Below the pieces are notes generated by a model, which saw only the letters and a list, made by a program, of their open reading frames with translations, did no database searches and was not told where the DNA came from. A program made the translations under genes and the position numbers. DNA of 6,269 nt from SB21 sp964535295 (lineage in GTDB: Bacteria; CLD3; SB21). Positions within the stretch are counted from its first letter, which is position 1. Each line of letters starts with the position of its first letter. Location: contig CAZHUW010000200.1 in the NCBI GenBank assembly GCA_964535295.1, forward strand, positions 1 through 6,269. Direction: 5' to 3'. Of this stretch, positions 1 through 6,269 are shown piece after piece.

Positions 1-564
1 GAAATCCTGAGGAACGGTGATCTGAGGACCTATCTGAAGAAAAATTATCCTTTGAAAGAAACGGATCTTGAACGCCTGTTGATCGGTCTGGTTGAAGGAC
101 TCATCTATATTCACAACGAAGGAATCGTACACAGGGATCTCAAATGTGCGAACATCATGCTGGACGATCATCTTAATCCCAAGATCATGGACTTCGGGTT
201 ATCAAAGTCGATGCTTGTCACAACGCTGACACAGATCGGCACGATCATGGGTACTTTGGGATACGTAGCCCCCGAACAGATCACGGGCGGGAAAACGGAC
301 CGCCGTTCGGATATTTTCTCCTTCGGCGTTATGATGTATGAACTGCTGACCAACAGCATGCCGTTCCGCGGCGAAAATGAGATCGCCATGATCCATTCGA
401 TATTCAACGATCAGCCGGTAAAACCTTCCGAGATCAATCCGGCCATTCAGCCGATTCACGAAAAAATTGTATTGAAGTGTCTTGAAAAAGATCCGGACAA
501 CCGCTACCAATCCTGTGAAGCCATTTTGAGCGACCTGCGTCCGGAAGAAATAAAGTTGTATTAA
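1..564 (+). CDS. Hanks-type Ser/Thr protein kinase, C-terminal part (5' truncated by window)
   Basis: The frame is open from base 1 to the TAA at 562-564, giving 187 visible residues; the start and the N-lobe lie outside the window. The first residues (EILRNGDLRTYLKKN) resemble the hinge and alpha-D region. The kinase C-lobe is intact: HRD (130-138) with the LKxxN residues that follow (catalytic Lys codon 142, Asn codon 151), DFG at 190-198, a GTLGYVAPEQ P+1/APE segment ending near 279, and the alpha-F Asp at 310. HRDLK is the Ser/Thr-type loop. The activation loop carries adjacent threonines (codons 220 and 223), likely autophosphorylation sites. The protein stops just after the kinase fold, with no PASTA or membrane segment after it. 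Its C-lobe strongly resembles the kinase at the end of the next gene (shared IMDFGL, PFRG, KCxEKDP and QSC blocks), suggesting duplication. Whether it also has an N-terminal sensor cannot be seen here. Being 29 bases upstream, it may be co-transcribed with the next gene. Confidence 0.93.
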   Translation, partial: EILRNGDLRTYLKKNYPLKETDLERLLIGLVEGLIYIHNEGIVHRDLKCANIMLDDHLNPKIMDFGLSKSMLVTTLTQIGTIMGTLGYVAPEQITGGKTDRRSDIFSFGVMMYELLTNSMPFRGENEIAMIHSIFNDQPVKPSEINPAIQPIHEKIVLKCLEKDPDNRYQSCEAILSDLRPEEIKLY

Positions 565-580
565 TCTCTTTTTTTTGTTG

Positions 581-589
581 TGCTATAAT
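581..589 (+). promoter_or_regulatory. Extended -10 promoter (TGCTATAAT)
   Basis: The bases match the extended -10 consensus TGnTATAAT exactly, with the TATAAT hexamer at 584-589. The best -35 at a 17-base spacing (561-566, TTAATC) is poor, but extended -10 promoters do not need one. The predicted transcription start (about 594-597) falls on or beside the ATG at 594, which would make the transcript leaderless or nearly so. It may also be a chance match in an AT-rich gap. Confidence 0.45.
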
Positions 590-593
590 CCCT

Positions 594-3500
594 ATGTGCA
601 AAATCTTTTGTTATCTCATCTGTCTTATCATTTTGGCCGTTACACCGGCTTCAGCCCAAAAACTGCCTTTTACCAACTATACGCCCGACAATGAAATTTC
701 TCCGTTGCCGGGCGCGGCAATTTACAAATCCCATCAGGATAAACTAGGTTACTTGTGGTTCTGCGTCTATTCGGCCGGATTGGTTCGTTACGACGGTCAC
801 CGGATGGAATTGTACAATATAGCTGATGGTTTATCGGCTTTATCCGTGATGAACGTCATGGAAGATACGTATGGGCGATTGTGGGTATTATCCGACATGG
901 GTTTGGCAGTTTCGGAGAAACCGCTTTCATACTATTCTCATGGAAGCCGCGTAAAATTCACGGCATATATCGGAGGGACCCGATTGGCGGAAACTTCGGT
1001 CAGTCAGATCGGTGTCAACTGTTTGACAAGCGACGGGAAAGGGCACGTGTGGCTTGGAACAACAGGCCTTGGGATCATACGCTACACCTTGCGTGCGGCA
1101 GACTCCGTTTTAGTCGATACTCTCAAAACGAATATACCTGAAAGCCTTAACAACTCTACCGTTTATGCAATTCTAACTCGTTCCGACGGAACCTTATGGG
1201 CGTCTGTTGAAAACGAAATACTTGTGTATCCGCCCGGCAGCGATTCATTCAAAATATTTCCTTCGTCCAAAGAGATATCGCGTTCCAATACGCACGTGTT
1301 TTATGAGGACGCGGATAAAGTCTTATGGGGCGGCCGCGCAGACGGTTGGATTTGGAAACTTGATGTTCGTAGCGGGATAGAAAAAATGATTTTTGTCAAC
1401 CATCAGTTACGTAACACCGTTTATTCCATCTTACAGACATCCGACCGGACGTTTTGGATTGGCAGCGACGGGGACGGTGTTCTGAAGTTGAACGATCGTT
1501 CCTCTGAAGGCGTAGTTTATACGAGTATCAACGGTCTGGTGAGTGAGAGCGTACGATTTGTAACTTCAGACCGGGAAGGGAACCTGTGGTTTTCACAAGT
1601 TGGCGGATTGTCCAAACTTCGGGCAAACTTCGAAGCATTCATAAATCTTACTCCGGACTCCTACCTGGGCGCAAAAGCCGCCGATCTTGATCCGAATATC
1701 TCCGGCATATTTCCGCCGAATTTGGCATTTAAGAACGGCAACATTTGGGCCGGATCGAATAAAGGTGCCTTTTGCATCCAACCAAACATGGAAGTAGCCA
1801 TTCTGAACGCCCGCCATGGGCTTTCGAGCAATACGGTATACGATATTACTATGGACGAAAAAGGGCGCGTATGGATTGGCACATTTACGGGGCTCAACTG
1901 CGTTACTTTCAATTCGGATATCCCAAGCCCGTTGGGGAAGTATCCCGCAAAAGATATTTCAATCTTCAATAACAAAGCCAAATTGACCTATTATGATGTC
2001 GGGATCATCGGCGTGTGCGGCAACTATAAGATTAAATTGGATACGGAAAAAAACAGCGTCATCGAAAGCCTGTGGTTCAATTCGTACCGCCAGTTGTCCT
2101 GTTATGCCGGCAACGAGTGGTTCGTCTTTGGTGATGCATCGGGGCTTCCTTCGAGCATCATTTATGCGATAACTTTTGATTCTCTCGGATATCTTTACGT
2201 TGGAACAGGTGATCGCGGACTCTACCGAAGCACAGAGCCGATATCGATGCCGGCTTTGAAAAAGATGCCGAGAAAAAACGGCAGCTCGTATGGCCGGGAA
2301 GTTTCAAGCGTTGCCTTTATGCCGTTTTGGAACCGTGACAAAGGCGCGCCATTCAATGATCCGCAGGAGCTTGTCTGGATCGGTCAATCTCTGTGGGTAG
2401 GTTCCGCATCCAACGGCCTGGCTGTGCTTGAAGGGAATCCATTAAGCATGACGGCTCATTTTACGGCGGAGAGCGGGCTCTCTAATCTAAATGTGATCAG
2501 CATGGCGGTATCACCCGTCACGCATTCCCTGTGGGCCGGTACGAATGACGGATTGTATGAGATCGATGTGAAATCCAAAAAAATTTTACGGCAGATCGGC
2601 AAACAGAACGGGCTATTAAGCAGTGAAACGAATTGGCTCGAAGCCGTGGCATTTGACGAAAGCGGATTATTATATTTCGGCACGCCGAAGGGATTATCAA
2701 TATACCGCCCGCAATTTGATAAAAGAAATTCCGTTCCCCCCGTATTGCGGTTCAATGAGGTCAAATTCTCTGAGAACCTGCATGGGAACAATGAACTGTC
2801 GCTAGAGTATGCCGCTCTGAGTTTTGCCAATGAAAAACGCGTACGATACAAAACCCGGTTGGTAGGTTTTGATGACGGTTGGTCGGCTGAAACAGGCGAT
2901 GTCAAGATCCGTTACACCAATCTTCCGGCCGTATTATTCTCAAAAACCTACACCTTTGAAGTGACGGCCTGTAATAACCATGGGGTATGGAGCAAAGAGC
3001 CCTTGGCGTACACATTTAACGTTGCGCCTGCGTGGTGGCTGAGATGGTGGGCGTTCATGATCTACTTGAGTGGGTTCACGCTTTTATTTATCGGCATGCG
3101 CTGGTTTATGGTCCACTGGCGCGAAATAGTCATGCCAAAGACAAAATATATCGCACATTATAAACTGCAGGAACTTCTCGGCGAAGGCGGTATGGGTAAA
3201 GTCTTTAAAGCCTACGATACGATGGATAAAAAAACGGTCGCGGTGAAAGTATTGAACCGCGATATCGAACAATCGGTGGACGGGATCAGGCGCTTCCTCA
3301 AAGAAGCCGAGATCGGAAGAAAACTTGATCATCCGAATATTGTGAAAATTTACGATGCGGGACGTATCGATGACGCGCGGTATCTGACGATGGAATTTGT
3401 CGAAGGTGTTACGTTGAAGCAGCTCATCAAAGAGAAGAATAAATTGGATATGAACCACGCCGTCGTCATAACCGAACAAATTCTGCAAGGGTTGAAAGTC

Positions 3501-3956
3501 ATTCATGAGAACGACATCATTCACCGCGATATCAAATCGGATAATATCATGATCGAAAAGAACGGTTCCGTCAAGATCATGGATTTCGGTCTGGCGCGGA
3601 CGAAAGGCCTCACGACGATCGTCAATCGCGAACAATTGGTCGGAACGCTCGCTTACATGAGCCCGGAACAAACGATCGGAAAATCGGTGGATTTTCGGAG
3701 CGACCTTTATTCGGTAGGCATTATGCTATATGAAATGATCTACGGCTTGTTACCGTTCCGCGGCAACAATGAAATGGAACTCATCATGGCCATTCACAAT
3801 GAGACGCCTCCCTATATAAACGACGGCTTACCGGACGGTGATAACCTAAAGATCAATTCTATAATCGCCAAATGTATTGAAAAAGACCCCGGCATGCGTT
3901 TTCAATCGTGCACGGATATTTTGAATGTGCTGGATTCCGTCGTCGCCGGAAATTGA
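594..3956 (+). CDS. Transmembrane receptor Ser/Thr kinase: 14-blade Reg_prop sensor, Y_Y_Y domain, TM helix, Hanks kinase
   Basis: A signal peptide covers residues 1-21, with likely cleavage ASA|QK. Fourteen two-component-regulator-propeller blades follow, with marker aromatic residues at 55, 97, 153, 202, 245, 288, 332, 385, 427, 494, 535, 601, 647 and 694, fitting two seven-bladed propellers. A Y_Y_Y domain lies at about 715-810 and a single membrane helix at about 818-835. A complete Ser/Thr kinase spans about 856-1115: Gly-rich loop G863-G868, Lys885, alpha-C Glu904, HRD 977-979 with Lys981 and Asn984, DFG 997-999, SPE 1023-1025 and alpha-F Asp1037. All catalytic residues are present. The sensor half is that of a hybrid two-component system protein, but there is no HisKA, HATPase, receiver or AraC domain; the kinase replaces them. 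By topology the propellers are periplasmic and the kinase is cytoplasmic. The ligand is unknown; family members often sense glycans. ATG 594 is chosen because it supplies the signal peptide and no in-frame start codon lies nearby upstream. It has no Shine-Dalgarno. Confidence 0.95.
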   Translation: MCKIFCYLICLIILAVTPASAQKLPFTNYTPDNEISPLPGAAIYKSHQDKLGYLWFCVYSAGLVRYDGHRMELYNIADGLSALSVMNVMEDTYGRLWVLSDMGLAVSEKPLSYYSHGSRVKFTAYIGGTRLAETSVSQIGVNCLTSDGKGHVWLGTTGLGIIRYTLRAADSVLVDTLKTNIPESLNNSTVYAILTRSDGTLWASVENEILVYPPGSDSFKIFPSSKEISRSNTHVFYEDADKVLWGGRADGWIWKLDVRSGIEKMIFVNHQLRNTVYSILQTSDRTFWIGSDGDGVLKLNDRSSEGVVYTSINGLVSESVRFVTSDREGNLWFSQVGGLSKLRANFEAFINLTPDSYLGAKAADLDPNISGIFPPNLAFKNGNIWAGSNKGAFCIQPNMEVAILNARHGLSSNTVYDITMDEKGRVWIGTFTGLNCVTFNSDIPSPLGKYPAKDISIFNNKAKLTYYDVGIIGVCGNYKIKLDTEKNSVIESLWFNSYRQLSCYAGNEWFVFGDASGLPSSIIYAITFDSLGYLYVGTGDRGLYRSTEPISMPALKKMPRKNGSSYGREVSSVAFMPFWNRDKGAPFNDPQELVWIGQSLWVGSASNGLAVLEGNPLSMTAHFTAESGLSNLNVISMAVSPVTHSLWAGTNDGLYEIDVKSKKILRQIGKQNGLLSSETNWLEAVAFDESGLLYFGTPKGLSIYRPQFDKRNSVPPVLRFNEVKFSENLHGNNELSLEYAALSFANEKRVRYKTRLVGFDDGWSAETGDVKIRYTNLPAVLFSKTYTFEVTACNNHGVWSKEPLAYTFNVAPAWWLRWWAFMIYLSGFTLLFIGMRWFMVHWREIVMPKTKYIAHYKLQELLGEGGMGKVFKAYDTMDKKTVAVKVLNRDIEQSVDGIRRFLKEAEIGRKLDHPNIVKIYDAGRIDDARYLTMEFVEGVTLKQLIKEKNKLDMNHAVVITEQILQGLKVIHENDIIHRDIKSDNIMIEKNGSVKIMDFGLARTKGLTTIVNREQLVGTLAYMSPEQTIGKSVDFRSDLYSVGIMLYEMIYGLLPFRGNNEMELIMAIHNETPPYINDGLPDGDNLKINSIIAKCIEKDPGMRFQSCTDILNVLDSVVAGN

Positions 3957-3975
3957 AATAAATTCCTGAAATCAC

Positions 3976-4005
3976 TTGCAAAGCCGCGCCAAAACTTTGT
4001 ATTAT
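3976..4005 (+). promoter_or_regulatory. Sigma-70-like promoter upstream of the sigma-54 activator
   Basis: TTGCAA (3976-3981, four of six matches to TTGACA) and TATTAT (4000-4005, five of six to TATAAT) are separated by 18 bases. The predicted start near 4012 gives a leader of about 25 bases before ATG 4037. It lies wholly within the 80-base gap, so the activator gene can be transcribed independently of the kinase gene. No convincing Shine-Dalgarno is seen in the leader. Confidence 0.45.
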
Positions 4006-4036
4006 GGTCCTGATAAATAAATCACACAACTGATAC

Positions 4037-5773
4037 ATGACAAAAGCATCCGATTTTATAAAAGACCTGCAGAAAACGTTCGATGATGGTTTCAAAGAGA
4101 TCTCAGCCCGTTTTGCCGATCTAAATGCCGGCCTTATCCAAAAGGATTATGAGAAATTAGAGAAAACACTGAGCGTTTTATTTAAAACGTATATGGAACA
4201 TCACCGCGGGCTGAATGTTCAGTTTTCAAAATTAGGCGAGGACCTGAAAAAGATCGATCATCAGGTAGAGGATATCTCATCGGAAAAAGAACAATTCAAG
4301 GCCCTTTACAATTCCGGTATGGCGATCTCGACCGAAGGCGAACTGCAGGGACTGATCACATTTGCAATGGATCAGATGACCTACCATCTCCGCGCCGAAC
4401 GCGGCTTCCTGATCCTGGTCGATGAGGCGGGGCAAAAAGAATATTTTGTCAGTAAGAATTTTGAGGGTCAGAATATCGACGATCCGGCGAACGAAGTCTG
4501 CACGTCGGTCATCCACAAAACCCTGGAAATGCTGAAACCCGTAAAAATAGATGACGATTCGATGTCGGACAGTTTTACGCGGCAAGGAAGTTTCGTGCGG
4601 CTCGGGCTGCGTTCCGTTTTATGCGTGCCGATCATTCATCGGAAGCTTTTGCTGGGTGTGGTCTATCTCGACCGCCGCGACGATTCTAAACCGTTTTCAG
4701 AGAACGATCTGTCTTTCCTGATGGCATTTGCGAAACAGATCGCCTTCCGCGTCAATGAACTCAAGGAGATGAAGAATGTTCATAATGAGTTCGAACAACG
4801 GGACCGGAGCCGCCTTCAGGATCTTCGTGAAAAATACGATTTCAAGGAGATCGTCGGTAAAAGCGAAAAACTGGTCACGATCCTCGAGCTGTCGGCGAAA
4901 GTGGCTCCGACGGACGTGCCGGTGCTCATTCTCGGTGAAAGCGGTACGGGGAAAGAATTGATCGCCCGCGCGATCCATTTCAACAGTGAACGGTATGATA
5001 AGAAATTTGTCGCGATCAACTGCGGCGCGATTCCGTCCGAACTTCTGGAGTCGGAACTATTCGGATATGAAGCCGGAGCCTTCACCGGCGCGGTCAAATC
5101 TAAAATGGGAAAATTCGAGTCTGCGCATAACGGGACCTTGTTCCTGGATGAAGTCGCAGAGCTTTCGGTCAATCTGCAGGCGAAGATATTACGCGCGGTA
5201 CAGACCAAAGAGATCGAACGCCTGGGGGGCACCGAAACGCGCAAGATCGATGTACGGATTATATCGGCGACGAACAGGAAATTATCCGATCAGATCAAGG
5301 AGGGAAAATTTAGGGAGGATCTGTATTACCGCTTGAAGGTTGTCGAAATTGTCGTACCGCCGCTGCGCGAACGCAAAGAGGATATCAGCCTGCTGGTCAA
5401 TTACTTCATTCAAAAATACGGACAAAATAAAATCGCCGGAATCAGCGACGATGCATCCGATGTACTTGAACATTATCAGTGGGACGGCAATATACGCGAA
5501 TTAGAAAACGTGATCCAACGCGCCATTATATTATCTGCAAAACCCACCATCCAACTCAACGATCTTCCACTGGAGATCATCGCCAAAGTCGAAAGCGGCT
5601 ATAAGATCAAAAGCGATGTGACCCTCGACGAAGCGGAAAAAGACTTTAGAAAGTGGTTCATTATTCGCACGCTCAGAAAAGTCAATAACAACAAAACGAA
5701 AGCAGCCGAACTTCTCGGCATTAACCGCACACACTTCTTCCGTATGCTCAATCAGTTGGGAATAACCGATTAG
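4037..5773 (+). CDS. Sigma-54-dependent transcriptional activator with GAF sensor domain (no receiver)
   Basis: This is a bacterial enhancer-binding protein that would remodel sigma-54 RNA polymerase using ATP. Residues 1-84 are charged, probably helical or coiled coil, and match no domain I recognise. A GAF domain follows at about 86-240, then a helical linker to about 265. The AAA+ domain covers about 270-510: Walker A GESGTGKE at 300-307 (Lys306), the sigma-54-contacting GAFTGA loop at 347-352, Walker B GTLFLDE at 366-372, arginine-finger candidates Arg426 and Arg432, and the sensor II stretch GNIRELEN from 484. A Fis-type helix-turn-helix lies at about 549-576. All motifs are intact, so it should be active. 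There is no REC, FHA or PAS domain; control presumably comes through the GAF domain (small ligand), the N-terminal helices, or phosphorylation by the neighbouring kinases (inference). The 578-residue length is usual for the GAF-AAA-HTH class. ATG 4037 has no clear ribosome binding site, but the helical N-terminus starts there. Confidence 0.95.
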   Translation: MTKASDFIKDLQKTFDDGFKEISARFADLNAGLIQKDYEKLEKTLSVLFKTYMEHHRGLNVQFSKLGEDLKKIDHQVEDISSEKEQFKALYNSGMAISTEGELQGLITFAMDQMTYHLRAERGFLILVDEAGQKEYFVSKNFEGQNIDDPANEVCTSVIHKTLEMLKPVKIDDDSMSDSFTRQGSFVRLGLRSVLCVPIIHRKLLLGVVYLDRRDDSKPFSENDLSFLMAFAKQIAFRVNELKEMKNVHNEFEQRDRSRLQDLREKYDFKEIVGKSEKLVTILELSAKVAPTDVPVLILGESGTGKELIARAIHFNSERYDKKFVAINCGAIPSELLESELFGYEAGAFTGAVKSKMGKFESAHNGTLFLDEVAELSVNLQAKILRAVQTKEIERLGGTETRKIDVRIISATNRKLSDQIKEGKFREDLYYRLKVVEIVVPPLRERKEDISLLVNYFIQKYGQNKIAGISDDASDVLEHYQWDGNIRELENVIQRAIILSAKPTIQLNDLPLEIIAKVESGYKIKSDVTLDEAEKDFRKWFIIRTLRKVNNNKTKAAELLGINRTHFFRMLNQLGITD

Positions 5774-5866
5774 CGCCCTCCCTGGTTGTATCCCCGAAGC
5801 GACTTTTTCAGTCTATTCGCTGTCGTATTTTCGTGACTATTTTGCTCACAACCGATTCTCACACCT

Positions 5867-5895
5867 TATTATAGCCCGATCAAACGTTGTAAAAT
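5867..5895 (+). promoter_or_regulatory. Weak promoter-like hexamers before the receiver-like gene
   Basis: Two -10-like hexamers stand in the gap: TATTAT at 5867-5872 and TAAAAT at 5890-5895, each five of six to consensus. Neither has a good -35: TTGCTC at 5842-5847 is 19 bases from the first, and the second has only TTATTA. One of them may drive the short gene at 5976. The rest of the gap shows no tRNA, small gene or strong terminator. Confidence 0.25.
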
Positions 5896-5912
5896 AGAGG
5901 ATTAGTAGGAAC

Positions 5913-5951
5913 CCTTAACAATTGGTACAAAAATTGTTTTTTGGGTTAAGG
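5913..5951. repeat. Composite inverted repeat with T-tract upstream of the receiver-like gene
   Basis: Two overlapping perfect 7-base inverted repeats share the left arm. CCTTAAC (5913-5919) pairs with GTTAAGG (5945-5951). AACAATT (5917-5923) pairs with AATTGTT (5932-5938), with an 8-base loop, followed by a T run at 5937-5942. The inner hairpin plus T run resembles a weak Rho-independent terminator or attenuator with an AT-rich stem. The outer arms resemble a dyad operator. The two pairings exclude each other in part because both use AAC at 5917-5919. It ends 24 bases before GTG 5976. Confidence 0.45.
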
Positions 5952-5966
5952 AAGAATAACCTTTTT

Positions 5967-5972
5967 AAAGGA
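5967..5972 (+). promoter_or_regulatory. Ribosome binding site AAAGGA for the GTG start at 5976
   Basis: AAAGGA lies three bases before GTG 5976, slightly close but the best purine-rich site in the area. It supports GTG 5976 over an in-frame TTG at 5922, which would add 18 residues with no receiver similarity and run through the inverted repeat. Confidence 0.5.
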
Positions 5973-5975
5973 TCT

Positions 5976-6194
5976 GTGAGTAAAAAAATCCTCATTTTGA
6001 ATAAAAATATAGACGAACTCTCAAGCATTCGTCAGATGTTTGCCAAAGAAGGTTGTGAAGTTATTACCGCATCCAACTGGGAAACGGCGTTAAAGCTCGT
6101 ATCAAATATTGAGATCGATTATTTGGTTCTTGATGCAAAAAACGGCGATCTCAAAGCCCTGTTTCAAAAAACAATTCCGATTACGAAACGTTAA
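5976..6194 (+). CDS. Short receiver-like (CheY-fold) protein, apparently truncated and missing acidic-pocket residues
   Basis: It encodes 72 residues from GTG 5976. The opening KKILILNKN pattern matches beta-1 of response-regulator receiver domains (usual form KILIVDDD). It continues with an alpha-1-like segment (IRQMFAKEGCEVITA into beta-2), alpha-2 (WETALKLV), and beta-3 IDYLVLDA with an Asp at the usual phospho-acceptor site. The chain ends about 20 residues later, so beta-4 to alpha-5 are largely missing; a full receiver is about 115-125 residues. The acidic pair after beta-1 is replaced by Asn-Lys-Asn, so Mg2+ binding and normal phosphorylation are doubtful. It could be a decayed receiver, a genuine mini-receiver adaptor, or a gene cut by a frameshift. 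Similarity is judged by eye from the pattern only. It has an apparent ribosome binding site and keeps an open frame. Confidence 0.6.
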   Translation: MSKKILILNKNIDELSSIRQMFAKEGCEVITASNWETALKLVSNIEIDYLVLDAKNGDLKALFQKTIPITKR

Positions 6195-6216
6195 CACACA
6201 TTTTTCAAGTTTTACT

Positions 6217-6224
6217 AGGGAGGA
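6217..6224 (+). promoter_or_regulatory. Strong Shine-Dalgarno AGGGAGGA before ATG 6228
   Basis: AGGGAGGA contains the core GGAGG and ends three bases before ATG 6228. It is by far the best ribosome binding site in the window and fixes the start of the last gene. It also shows that this organism does use Shine-Dalgarno initiation for some genes. Confidence 0.75.
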
Positions 6225-6227
6225 CCT

Positions 6228-6269
6228 ATGATTCAATTCCGAATCGTCTGTACCGGTCTGTTTTTAATA
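6228..6269 (+). CDS. Start of an unidentified gene, possibly exported (3' truncated by window)
   Basis: Fourteen codons are visible (MIQFRIVCTGLFLI), open to the window end. One basic residue followed by a hydrophobic run resembles the beginning of a signal peptide or membrane anchor, but too little is present to assign a family. It lies 33 bases after the receiver-like gene and could be co-transcribed with it. The strong ribosome binding site suggests it is well translated. Confidence 0.6.
   Translation, partial: MIQFRIVCTGLFLI

Noticed and set aside
565..580. Run of eight T (569-576) after the first kinase as a Rho-independent terminator
   Set aside because: No convincing GC-rich hairpin precedes the T run.
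3084..3671. 195-codon open frame on the minus strand inside the kinase domain
   Set aside because: It lies entirely antisense to a clearly conserved kinase and its translation has no recognisable domain; it is a shadow of the real gene.
3966..3980. Possible sigma-54 promoter (TTGCA at 3976-3980) before the activator gene
   Set aside because: The -24 GG is absent at the required distance (TG instead) and the TGGCACG block does not match; the TTGCA fits better as part of a -35.
4816..5244. 142-codon open frame on the minus strand inside the AAA+ domain
   Set aside because: Antisense to the Walker A, GAFTGA and Walker B region, whose motifs fully explain the sequence.
5798..5821. AGCGA/TCGCT hairpin after the sigma-54 activator as a terminator
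   Set aside because: Only five pairs with a 14-base loop and no T tract directly after it.
5764..5857. Direct repeat AACCGATT (5764-5771 and 5850-5857)
   Set aside because: Eight bases, only two copies, one of them inside the end of a coding region; not distinguishable from chance.
5922..5975. TTG start at 5922 giving a 90-residue version of the receiver-like protein
   Set aside because: The extra 18 residues do not extend the receiver pattern, lie inside the inverted repeat, and lack a well-spaced ribosome binding site; GTG 5976 has one.

Overview
This window comes from a bacterium. The combination of HTCS-type beta-propeller sensor domains, Hanks-type Ser/Thr kinases and a GAF-containing sigma-54 activator suggests a member of the FCB group (Bacteroidota, Ignavibacteria, Calditrichota or KSB1-like lineages). 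That placement rests on architecture and on weak or absent Shine-Dalgarno sequences at two of the starts. No lineage marker gene is present, so it is only a suggestion. All supported genes lie on the + strand.

Layout. Positions 1-564 are the C-terminal part of a Ser/Thr protein kinase whose start lies outside the window. After 29 bases comes a very large gene (594-3956, 1120 residues). It encodes a secreted signal peptide, fourteen beta-propeller blades, a Y_Y_Y domain, one membrane helix and a complete cytoplasmic Ser/Thr kinase. After an 80-base gap with a sigma-70-like promoter comes a 578-residue sigma-54 enhancer-binding protein (4037-5773) with helical, GAF, AAA+ and Fis-type HTH segments. 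The 202-base gap after it (5774-5975) holds weak promoter-like hexamers and a composite inverted repeat. It is followed by a short receiver-like gene (5976-6194, 72 residues) that appears truncated and lacks part of the acidic pocket. The last 42 bases are the start of another gene (from 6228) with a strong ribosome binding site and a hydrophobic N-terminus.

How the parts may work together (inference). The large protein has the extracellular layout of a Bacteroides hybrid two-component sensor, but its histidine kinase output is replaced by a eukaryotic-like Ser/Thr kinase. A periplasmic ligand could therefore drive Ser/Thr phosphorylation in the cytoplasm. The upstream kinase closely resembles the fused one and could act in the same cascade. 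The downstream sigma-54 activator has no receiver domain of its own and is a plausible target. The fused receptor kinase next to a receiver-less sigma-54 activator is the most unusual content of the window.
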